Shown piece by piece: positions 1 through 5,278 of a stretch of DNA of 5,278 bases. The notes beneath the pieces are model-generated. The model worked only from the letters and a program-made list of their open reading frames with translations. It ran no database searches and had not been told where the DNA came from. Position numbers and translations under genes: made by a program. Source of the stretch: a bacterium (GTDB lineage Bacteria; Babelota; Babeliae; Babelales; Chromulinivoraceae); contig CANCGK010000068.1 of NCBI GenBank assembly GCA_947377595.1, positions 1 through 5,278 on the forward strand, in the 5' to 3' direction. Positions within the stretch are counted from its first letter, which is position 1, and each line of letters opens with the position of its first letter.

Positions 1-2958
1 TGCTGCAATATTATACATGATTTTGCCGATGTTATAGCATTCATGAGCCATTTTTCGAATTGTTTGATGTGGCTGCGTTCCAAGATTGTTTAAAAAGCAT
101 CCCCACTTGATGAGGGCTTGATTGATTCCTTGGCCCATCGCCATAAATCCAGGACCATCGCTGGCACCTTCATCTTCGAGCATTGATTTTCCATACAATG
201 CAAAAAAGTGAGCAAGGTCTGTGACTGCAACCGCTTGATCGATATGATCAGCTTGGTTTAAGTGTTGAGCTGCGATGGCAAGTTGACAGTTGTTGTGTGC
301 AAATTGACCCATCATTGATTGATTATCATGTTTGTAGGCTAGTGATGCACTGTTTTCGACGATGCCCAATAATTCTAGAGTTAGGCAATGTTGTATGCTT
401 GTTGCATGGACGCTATCAAAAACTTTGTAATCAATATCATGAGCCATCATAAAACCACGAGCTTGTGGTGAAAGTGTATAGATGCAATGAGGTAGTTTTT
501 GAGATGAAACTTGCTGACGCGAATCACAAATAGCTTGCAAACGTTTTTCTGTTCGTGTTGCATGGTCATAAAGATAATTGTCTGCAGTTATAAGCTGCGC
601 AGGATCTTTTTTGATCACAGCATCATGCAAATCTTTACATCGTTTTTTGTGATAAAGCTTGTCTTGTTGGTTGGTTGATTGAACAGCTTGTGCCCATGCT
701 TGCAGACCAGCTTGAGCATTATTGACGAGGGCTGGATCTTGATCGAGAGCAATAGTATCTTGCAGGCGATGAATCATTGCTTGTTCTAAGGGATCGGCAT
801 GATCTACTTGATAAGCTTTCTTCCAGGCATATTGTTCATTGAGCAAACGTTCTTCTAAAGATGTGTAAGCATCAGTTTGTAGGGCTGTTTGAGATGAGGT
901 TGGTTGTTGTGATTCTTGATGAGCTTTTTGATCTGAATCATGACTGGCTTGTAAGGTTTGCCATGCTTGATCATCAACTGTCAATCCTGTATGAGCAAGT
1001 GTTGCTGTAATAATTTCTTCTATATGTTGTTGTGTTAGGTGTGTCGCTTGTTCATCAATGATGTGTGCTTGTTGTGCATCTTCAAATTCTTGACGAATTT
1101 CTTGCAGGTCTTTTTCTTCTTGAGTGATTGAGATATTATGATCTTGTGCTTGTTGGTTTTTGCATGCATCAACCGCTGATTTATGTGCTTGATATTCTTG
1201 TGTTAATTGTGCAACCGTAGCATGCTTCATGGTTTCAAAAATTTTGATCATTTCTTGCTCTGCGATATCAGCAAGAGCTTTTATTTTAGATTCTTCTTGT
1301 TCTTTTTCTATCTGAACTTGAAGCTCCTCTAGCTTTTTTTGACATGTTTTTTCAGTAGCATATTTACTGGTAAACCAATATTCTAGAGTTGATCTTTTTT
1401 GGGCGTCAGCTAATTGAGTTTGAGCTTGGTCTAATTCGTCTTGTAGCTTTTGTGATAATTTAAATTGGTAAGCATAAGCAATTAAGCATTCTGCCTGTTT
1501 TTTTAATCGATTTTCTTTATCTGCTTTTGCTTGAATAGCATCAGCTTTTTCTTGTTCAATTGCTTGTTTTTCAAGCCTATTGATTTCTAGTAATGAATTG
1601 TGACGCCATTCTCGATAATACGTTAATGTAGCTCTATTTGTATCATATATTATATCTCTTAACTTACCAATCTCTTGAGAATTTTGACTCATTTTATTGG
1701 TAAACCAGTAATCATACGATATGAATCCAGTCTGATTGCGTTGCTTATATAATATATCTAATTGTTGTTGAGCTTCTTCTATTGTTTTTATAAAATGTTC
1801 AGGCTCTTTATATGTATATCCATAGTGTTTAAGTTGTGCTTCTTCTTTATGAAATCTTCTGCGTTCATTGGCTTCGGCTATTTCTCGTTGTTGTGCTGCT
1901 TTTGTATATATATCATTGCATAGATCATTCCAGGCCTGTTCTTGTTGTCGAGCCTGTTGCCGTTCGTAATCCTGTTGTTTCATTTGAGCTGTAAATGAAC
2001 TTGAAGGAGCGCCCCTATAATAATAGGGGGATGATATTGGAGGTTTTGATGTTGCATTGTTTGTATAAGAACCATATGATTGTGCAAAGAGCTTATCAGC
2101 TTGCGATTTTGCGGTAGGTGTAGGTGGATTAATATGTGTCGTAGGTGTAGAACCTTGATGAGATGGCATCTGAGTTTGTAATAATTTTGCTTGCGATTGT
2201 TGCGATTGTTGTAACCGAGCGGTAACTGTTTTTTTACTTGGCCCAATAATTGATTCTTTTTTGTCTTTACACCACGTATAAACTCGAGACCTTTGTTTAC
2301 CTTCGATTCCATTAAATGGTTCATTTGATTCTAAGCAAGAGTTGCTCTTGTCGAATTGGCGGCTCATCGCAGCGTCTTTAAGATGGTTATCAAAGTCAGA
2401 ACGATCTAATTGCGCTCGTTCTGGTGCTTGAGTATGGTCGGATGAATTATCGGGTGTATGATGTTGATCAGAAGATTTTTCAGCAGGATCATTTCGGACA
2501 AACCCTATTTCAACATGAACATAAGGGAGTTCTAATGTATCATATTTTTCAGATTGAGAAGCTACTAAAAAATGAACTGATCCTGAGGGTATATCGGCAC
2601 TATAGGTATGAAAACTTTGACTATTGCCATTGCAATCTGTGGTTTCTACTTTTTCATATTTACTATCGTAATGAATGAAGGGTAATAGATTTTTAGATAT
2701 ATCGGATCTATTATTTTGCTCTTCTAATAAACCATCAGAAAGTAAAAGATGTCTATCATGATGATAAAATTCTAATTTTTTTTGATCTATTTTTTCTTTA
2801 ACACTTGTTATGCAAGCTCGTACAACATTTTGTACACGATTTTTTATCGATATATTTGAGTCTGTAATGTCTGCATGTATAGTATATATACAGCATAAGA
2901 CCATAAAAAAAGAAACGTTTTTACCATTAAAACGCCATGCATTGATGTAAAAAAACAT
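1..2958 (-). CDS. Large exported coiled-coil protein, C-terminus cut by window edge
   Basis: One open frame of 986 codons, found by reading the - strand, without a stop to the left edge. I do not recognise a named family. Residues 1-29 look like a Sec signal peptide (basic R9/K13, hydrophobic 15-27, cleavage after IHA29), so export is inferred. Residues 30-170 form an unrecognised globular-looking domain; 170-325 are polar and rich in Ser, Gln, Pro and Thr; about 326-640 are Gln/Glu/Lys/Ala-rich and probably coiled coil, with an internal repeat around Y417 and Y527; 676-700 is a second Gln/Ser linker; about 700-986 is more compact, with Cys, His and a Gly-rich GASDGPGF stretch near 930. The start at 2958 is chosen because GGAG lies 5 bases upstream. 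An in-frame ATG at 2973 lacks such a site and would add five residues. Codon usage shifts near residue 562. The missing C-terminus could carry an effector or toxin domain, but this is speculation. The reading frame is secure; the function is unknown. Confidence 0.9.
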   Translation of the reverse strand, partial: MFFYINAWRFNGKNVSFFMVLCCIYTIHADITDSNISIKNRVQNVVRACITSVKEKIDQKKLEFYHHDRHLLLSDGLLEEQNNRSDISKNLLPFIHYDSKYEKVETTDCNGNSQSFHTYSADIPSGSVHFLVASQSEKYDTLELPYVHVEIGFVRNDPAEKSSDQHHTPDNSSDHTQAPERAQLDRSDFDNHLKDAAMSRQFDKSNSCLESNEPFNGIEGKQRSRVYTWCKDKKESIIGPSKKTVTARLQQSQQSQAKLLQTQMPSHQGSTPTTHINPPTPTAKSQADKLFAQSYGSYTNNATSKPPISSPYYYRGAPSSSFTAQMKQQDYERQQARQQEQAWNDLCNDIYTKAAQQREIAEANERRRFHKEEAQLKHYGYTYKEPEHFIKTIEEAQQQLDILYKQRNQTGFISYDYWFTNKMSQNSQEIGKLRDIIYDTNRATLTYYREWRHNSLLEINRLEKQAIEQEKADAIQAKADKENRLKKQAECLIAYAYQFKLSQKLQDELDQAQTQLADAQKRSTLEYWFTSKYATEKTCQKKLEELQVQIEKEQEESKIKALADIAEQEMIKIFETMKHATVAQLTQEYQAHKSAVDACKNQQAQDHNISITQEEKDLQEIRQEFEDAQQAHIIDEQATHLTQQHIEEIITATLAHTGLTVDDQAWQTLQASHDSDQKAHQESQQPTSSQTALQTDAYTSLEERLLNEQYAWKKAYQVDHADPLEQAMIHRLQDTIALDQDPALVNNAQAGLQAWAQAVQSTNQQDKLYHKKRCKDLHDAVIKKDPAQLITADNYLYDHATRTEKRLQAICDSRQQVSSQKLPHCIYTLSPQARGFMMAHDIDYKVFDSVHATSIQHCLTLELLGIVENSASLAYKHDNQSMMGQFAHNNCQLAIAAQHLNQADHIDQAVAVTDLAHFFALYGKSMLEDEGASDGPGFMAMGQGINQALIKWGCFLNNLGTQPHQTIRKMAHECYNIGKIMYNIAA
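1360..1720 (-). repeat. Degenerate internal duplication with YWFT core in the coiled-coil region
   Basis: Two segments of the large protein share a core: YWFTNK at residues 417-422 and YWFTSK at 527-532, which are 110 residues (330 bases) apart. Each is preceded by a similar helix (AQQQL at 396 and AQTQL at 512) and followed by a charged helix (GKLRDI and KKLEEL). On the + strand the DNA around the cores is nearly the same, near 1361-1380 and 1691-1710. A gap of about six residues is needed to align the preceding helices. This looks like an old internal duplication of a helical unit, with the aromatic cluster perhaps marking a turn or contact between helices. Confidence 0.55.
2192..2211 (-). 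repeat. Short 9-base tandem repeat coding for QQS units
   Basis: The + strand reads tgcgattgt twice in a row, followed by a partial third copy. In the - strand protein this gives QQSQQSQ in the low-complexity linker at about residues 250-256. It is typical of replication slippage in a disordered segment and is in frame (9 bases). Confidence 0.7.
2872..2958 (-). other. Signal peptide of the large exported protein
   Basis: These 29 codons give a start with few charges (R9, K13), a hydrophobic core VSFFMVLCCIYTI, and Ala at 29 followed by Asp, fitting signal peptidase I cleavage after residue 29. The two cysteines at 22-23 lie inside the core and are not preceded by a lipobox, so a lipoprotein is unlikely. 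The n-region is somewhat long. The protein would enter the periplasm or go beyond it. Confidence 0.65.
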
Positions 2959-2963
2959 GAAAA

Positions 2964-2967
2964 CTCC
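2964..2967 (-). promoter_or_regulatory. Ribosome binding site deciding the start of the large protein
   Basis: GGAG on the - strand sits 5 bases before the ATG at 2958. The alternative in-frame ATG at 2973 has no purine-rich site upstream of it, so the downstream start is preferred. Confidence 0.7.
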
Positions 2968-2986
2968 GTACATTGAAAAACTGCTT

Positions 2987-3025
2987 ATTGTATACTACGA
3001 TGAACTGCTTTTTAAGATAAGTCAA
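2987..3025 (-). promoter_or_regulatory. Possible promoter elements for the large protein gene
   Basis: On the - strand, TATACAAT (2994 down to 2987) resembles a -10 box and would start transcription about 15-20 bases before the GGAG site. A TTGACT box (3025 down to 3020) is a good -35 match, but the gap between the two is 25 bases, too long for a standard sigma-70 pair. Only one of the two boxes, or neither, may be used. Confidence 0.25.
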
Positions 3026-3168
3026 ATTTTAAAAACGTTGTATTGTTGATCCAATCAGTGTTATCATTTCATATAGAAATCTAATTATTCGATTTGCTCA
3101 AAAATGTTTTCATATAATTTGATGGGATCATGATTGATAGATTTGGTAGTTCTTGAATTTTTGGTTGC

Positions 3169-3198
3169 TTGATTCATACTAAAAATAGAAAATATTTT
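3169..3198 (+). promoter_or_regulatory. Possible promoter of the ABC exporter operon
   Basis: TTGATT (3169-3174) and TATTTT (3193-3198) are separated by 18 bases, an acceptable sigma-70-like arrangement with four matches of six in each box. Transcription would begin near 3205 and give a leader of under 30 bases. A perfect TATAAT at 3113-3118 is an alternative -10 box, but it lacks a clear -35 and would give a leader of over 100 bases. In DNA this AT-rich such matches arise easily by chance. Confidence 0.3.
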
Positions 3199-3221
3199 AA
3201 CCAGTACACACATCTTTATGT

Positions 3222-3225
3222 TAGG
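3222..3225 (+). promoter_or_regulatory. Ribosome binding site deciding the ATPase start
   Basis: TAGG lies 7 bases before the ATG at 3233. The longer in-frame start at 3218 has only a pyrimidine/A-rich stretch upstream, and its extra residues (MLGCS) are not part of the usual ATPase N-terminus. The start at 3233 is therefore preferred. Confidence 0.6.
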
Positions 3226-3232
3226 TTGCAGT

Positions 3233-3979
3233 ATGGTACTACTTGAACTGAAAAATATACAAAAAAAATACACGACATCGCGAGGTCAGATTGATGCGCT
3301 CAAGGATGTTTGTTTAGATATTAAACAGGGGGAAATTTTAAGTTTACTTGGTGTTAATGGTGCGGGCAAATCAACCTTATCTGGTATCATTGCAACATTG
3401 CACCCTGCATCTTCTGGGCAAATTCTATACAAAGGAAAGTCTATTTATGACAACATTGAACACTTTCGGTCCAAAATTGGCTATTGTCCTCAAAAACCTA
3501 ATTTAAAATCTATGCTTACGCTTGAGCAAAATTTGATATTTGCAGGTAGGTATTATGGTATGCCAGATGATTTGATAGCAAAGCGCATTGAAAAATTATC
3601 CAAGCAGCTTGAGTTAACACAATATTTACAAGAGTCAGCTTCTATACTTTCTGGTGGTTATAAACAACGTTTTATGATTGCGCGCAGTTTGATTCATAAT
3701 CCAGAATTAATTATTTTAGATGAGCCAACAGTCGGCTTAGATCCTGATATTCGTAGAAATTTATGGGATGTGATTTTAGGCTTAAAAGATCAAGGTATGA
3801 CCGTATTGCTCACGACGCATTATCTTGATGAAGCAGAAAAACTTTCTGATCGTGTTTGTATTTTAAGTGAAGGTAAAATTCAATTAATAGGAACGCCAGA
3901 TCAGCTTATGCACGATTTTAAACAAACTAATTTAGAAGATATGTTTTTAGAACTTTTAAAAACAAACAAAAATAAATAA
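3233..3979 (+). CDS. ABC-2 type exporter, ATP-binding subunit
   Basis: A complete 248-residue ATPase that would drive export through the permease encoded next to it, as a dimer on the cytoplasmic face of the inner membrane. All expected motifs are present: aromatic Y13 (A-loop), Walker A GVNGAGKST at 40-48, Q-loop Q87 in YCPQKPN, signature LSGGYKQR at 139-146, Walker B LIILDEP at 159-165, D-loop GLD at 168-170, and switch histidine H196 in TTHYLDEAE. The C-terminal LEDMFLELL (234-242) matches the LED-F-L ending common in ATPases of the NodI, DrrA and YadG type. Length is normal for a single-domain subunit and no catalytic residue is missing. The start at 3233 is preferred to 3218 because of its ribosome binding site. 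The substrate (lipid, polysaccharide or drug) cannot be told from the ATPase. The gene lies 15 bases before the permease gene, probably in one transcript. Confidence 0.96.
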   Translation: MVLLELKNIQKKYTTSRGQIDALKDVCLDIKQGEILSLLGVNGAGKSTLSGIIATLHPASSGQILYKGKSIYDNIEHFRSKIGYCPQKPNLKSMLTLEQNLIFAGRYYGMPDDLIAKRIEKLSKQLELTQYLQESASILSGGYKQRFMIARSLIHNPELIILDEPTVGLDPDIRRNLWDVILGLKDQGMTVLLTTHYLDEAEKLSDRVCILSEGKIQLIGTPDQLMHDFKQTNLEDMFLELLKTNKNK

Positions 3980-3994
3980 AGAGAAAGTCTACTT

Positions 3995-4783
3995 ATGTAT
4001 AACAACAGTTATTTTAATGTTTGTAAAAATTTAATCATCAGTGATTTGTTAATTTTTAAACAAACGTTTTTAGATAAATTCATTGATATCAGCATTTGGA
4101 TTATTTTAACAATTTTTGTTACCGGTTACATTATGCCTTATTTTGGTTTGGCTGATAATTTCGGTATTTTCCAGCTTGGTGGGGTGATTGCAGCGGTGGG
4201 GTTATTTGAAGTGTATGTCAGTGCCGTTGATTTAGTTGCAGATTTGCAAGCAGATCGAGTCGTTGATTATACGTTAACTTTGCCAATTCCTTCATGGCTT
4301 GCGATTGTCAGCAAAGCGGGATATTATTTTTTTGTCTATCTTGCATTAACTATTTCTGTTTTGCCATTGGGTAAAATATTATTGTACAACCAGCTTGATC
4401 TTACACAAATTAATTATGCAAAGCTTTTGTTGGCTATTATTTTTCAAAGTGCTTTTTATGCATGCTTTGTGATTTGGGCTGCAAGTGTGATTGATGATCT
4501 TGCTCGATTAGGTTCTGTATGGTCTCGTTTTATTTTCCCGATGTGGTTTATGGGAGGGTTTCAATTTTCGTGGACTTCTTTATATCATGTTATTCCGATG
4601 ATTGCTTGGATTGATCTTATTAATCCGATGATTTATATTACAGAAAGTACGCGAGTTGCCATTTCTGGGCAAGCAGAATATTTAAATTTTTGGCTTTGTT
4701 TACTTGCCATAGCTTTTTTTTCTACCGCATTTTTATTGGTAGGATTAATAAATTTAAAAAAACGATTAGATTTTGTATGGTAG
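3995..4783 (+). CDS. ABC-2 type exporter, permease subunit
   Basis: A complete 262-residue membrane protein forming the transmembrane half of the exporter. Six hydrophobic segments can be seen at about residues 32-49, 58-78, 104-126, 142-165, 176-200 and 229-252, preceded by an amphipathic N-terminal stretch. This is the usual layout of ABC-2 permeases. The loop between segments 2 and 3, containing DLQADRVVDYTLTLPIP (83-99), fits the cytoplasmic coupling region that contacts the ATPase. The NPMIYITESTR motif (210-220) before the last helix corresponds to the conserved NP-x-Y-x-x-E/D-x-x-R segment of the NodJ/DrrB/YadH families. The protein ends in a short basic tail (KKRL). The gene follows the ATPase gene by 15 bases, with a GAGAAAG purine stretch as a probable ribosome binding site. 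Family assignment is firm; the substrate is unknown, and no further exporter parts are visible in the window. Confidence 0.93.
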   Translation: MYNNSYFNVCKNLIISDLLIFKQTFLDKFIDISIWIILTIFVTGYIMPYFGLADNFGIFQLGGVIAAVGLFEVYVSAVDLVADLQADRVVDYTLTLPIPSWLAIVSKAGYYFFVYLALTISVLPLGKILLYNQLDLTQINYAKLLLAIIFQSAFYACFVIWAASVIDDLARLGSVWSRFIFPMWFMGGFQFSWTSLYHVIPMIAWIDLINPMIYITESTRVAISGQAEYLNFWLCLLAIAFFSTAFLLVGLINLKKRLDFVW

Positions 4784-4792
4784 CATACTAAC

Positions 4793-4827
4793 AAGCCCCT
4801 CATTTTTTATACAAAGATGAGGGGCTT
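4793..4827. terminator. Hairpin between convergent genes, probable terminator
   Basis: AAGCCCCTCAT (4793-4803) pairs perfectly with ATGAGGGGCTT (4817-4827). Inside this 11 bp stem a T-G wobble and three more A-T pairs can extend it, leaving a loop of about five bases (4808-4812). It begins 9 bases after the permease stop and ends 15 bases before the stop of the convergent gene. On the + strand it is followed by a broken T-rich stretch (TTAGATTTTAG) rather than a clean T tract; on the - strand no T tract follows. It most likely ends the exporter operon and may also serve the opposite gene. Confidence 0.8.
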
Positions 4828-4842
4828 AGATTTTAGAATAAA

Positions 4843-5278
4843 TTACTCAGCTGATTCTTTTTTAGCATGAGATTTTTTGCTAGATTTTGATGCTTTATCT
4901 TTTTTAGCTTTGTTTTTCTTTTCGTGAGCTTTTTTATTTTTTTCGTGTTCTTTCTTTTCATTTTTTCTATTGCGATGAGTGTCTGCTTTTCTTGCTTTTA
5001 CATGACCTTTATCATTTCTTTCGTAACCGAATGTTGTATCATCTTGGTCTCCAGTTGCAAGAGCATTAACAGCATTGCCAGGATGTAAGGTTAATGTGTT
5101 TTCTGCAGCGGTCCAGATTCGTCCAAATCCTTGATGCTTTTCTTCCTTATTTTCTTTTCTGCGTTTTTTTGCAGGTTTTTCTTCTAATTGTGTTTCTTTT
5201 TCTTCATATTCTGCAACAATAAACTGTTGATTGATCAGAGTCATTGTTGCAAGCATCATTAATTTTTTAAAATTTTTC
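4843..5278 (-). CDS. Small exported lysine-rich basic protein, 5' end cut by window edge
   Basis: The stop is at 4843-4845 and the frame is open to the right edge (144 visible codons plus the stop). ATG codons occur at 5259 and 5256, but the six codons before them read KNFKKL with no stop and no ribosome binding site. Together with the following MMLATMTLINQQFIVA they form a convincing signal peptide, so the real start is probably just outside the window. Numbering from the 5259 Met, cleavage is likely after A16. Then come a mixed acidic/basic segment (17-43), a short core with few charges (44-80, starting GFGRIW and ending TTFGY), and a Lys/His/Glu-rich tail (84-138) with seven-residue spacing (EHEKNKK, AHEKKNK, AKKDKAS). 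I do not recognise the family. The tail resembles basic, nucleic-acid- or polyanion-binding tails, but the signal peptide implies export. Function is unknown. It is convergent with the exporter operon. Confidence 0.8.
   Translation of the reverse strand, partial: KNFKKLMMLATMTLINQQFIVAEYEEKETQLEEKPAKKRRKENKEEKHQGFGRIWTAAENTLTLHPGNAVNALATGDQDDTTFGYERNDKGHVKARKADTHRNRKNEKKEHEKNKKAHEKKNKAKKDKASKSSKKSHAKKESAE

Larger units (their letters stand above)
2959..3232. other. Divergent intergenic region, no gene seen
   Basis: These 274 bases lie between the start of the large - strand protein gene and the start of the ABC ATPase gene, which diverge from here. They are AT-rich and have stops in all frames at short intervals apart from one weak - strand frame (3085-3213), which lacks a ribosome binding site. 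The region must hold the promoters for both directions. Candidate boxes are listed separately. No terminator-like hairpin, tRNA or riboswitch was recognised. Confidence 0.6.

Noticed and set aside
1980..2324. Open frame of 114 codons on the - strand
   Set aside because: It lies in another frame wholly inside the large - strand gene. Its His/Leu/Asn/Gln-rich translation is a frame-shifted reading of that gene's low-complexity linker, and it has no ribosome binding site of its own.
2424..2678. Open frame of 84 codons on the + strand
   Set aside because: It lies antisense to the large gene, has His/Tyr-rich composition of no recognisable type, and has no promoter or ribosome binding site.
2872..2958. 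Lipoprotein signal on the large protein (cysteines 22-23)
   Set aside because: The residues before either cysteine do not form a lipobox (no Leu at -3 with small residues at -2 and -1), and the hydrophobic core continues past them.
1..2958. Possible frameshift or pseudogene in the large protein gene, suggested by the codon-usage change
   Set aside because: The frame was read codon by codon from 2958 to 1 with no stop and no loss of protein-like character, so the gene is intact as far as it is visible.
3218..3232. Longer ATPase start at 3218
   Set aside because: No ribosome binding site precedes it, whereas TAGG is well placed for the ATG at 3233, where the normal N-terminus of the family begins.
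3085..3273. Open frame of 62 codons on the - strand across the ATPase start
   Set aside because: It begins inside the ATPase gene on the opposite strand and has no ribosome binding site at any of its ATG codons (3273, 3213, 3177). The last 30 residues (from MNQATKNS to the stop) have protein-like composition and might be a gene remnant, but nothing supports this beyond composition.

Overview
The window is a low-GC bacterial segment with four protein genes: two on the + strand, forming one operon, and one on the - strand at each edge. Both edge genes run out of the window and both appear to encode Sec-exported proteins. The style (AT-rich DNA, very large exported Gln/Glu/Lys-rich coiled-coil protein, exported Lys-rich basic protein, short intergenic gaps) suggests a host-associated or intracellular Gram-negative-like bacterium. 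From general impression the best guess is the Candidatus Dependentiae (TM6)/Babeliae group. No marker gene in the window proves this.

Region 1-2958 (- strand) is one uninterrupted reading frame of 986 codons, with a good ribosome binding site and a signal peptide. It has no stop before the left edge, so the C-terminus is missing. In order it holds: signal peptide; N-terminal unrecognised domain; low-complexity Pro/Gln/Ser linker; long charged coiled-coil section containing a duplicated YWFT segment; second Gln-rich linker; and a more compact His/Cys-containing helical region reaching the edge. Codon usage changes sharply near position 1275: ATA isoleucine and AGA/AGG arginine on the N-terminal side, ATC and CGN on the C-terminal side. 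This suggests a mosaic gene.

Region 2959-3232 is the divergent intergenic region. It holds the likely promoters for both directions and no convincing gene.

Region 3233-4783 (+ strand) is a two-gene operon for an ABC-2 type exporter: a complete ATPase with all nucleotide-binding motifs, then after 15 bases a six-helix permease. The two would assemble as a transporter of two ATPases and two permeases in the inner membrane. The substrate cannot be read from the sequence. A strong GC-rich hairpin at 4793-4827 lies between the permease and the convergent gene that follows, and probably terminates transcription.

Region 4843-5278 (- strand) encodes a small exported protein with an acidic/basic N-terminal part, a short non-charged core and a strongly Lys-rich tail. 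Its true start is most likely just outside the right edge, because the frame stays open and the residues upstream of the first visible Met look like the basic start of a signal peptide.

No rRNA, tRNA, CRISPR array, insertion sequence or riboswitch was recognised. The least explained item is the large exported mosaic protein at 1-2958.
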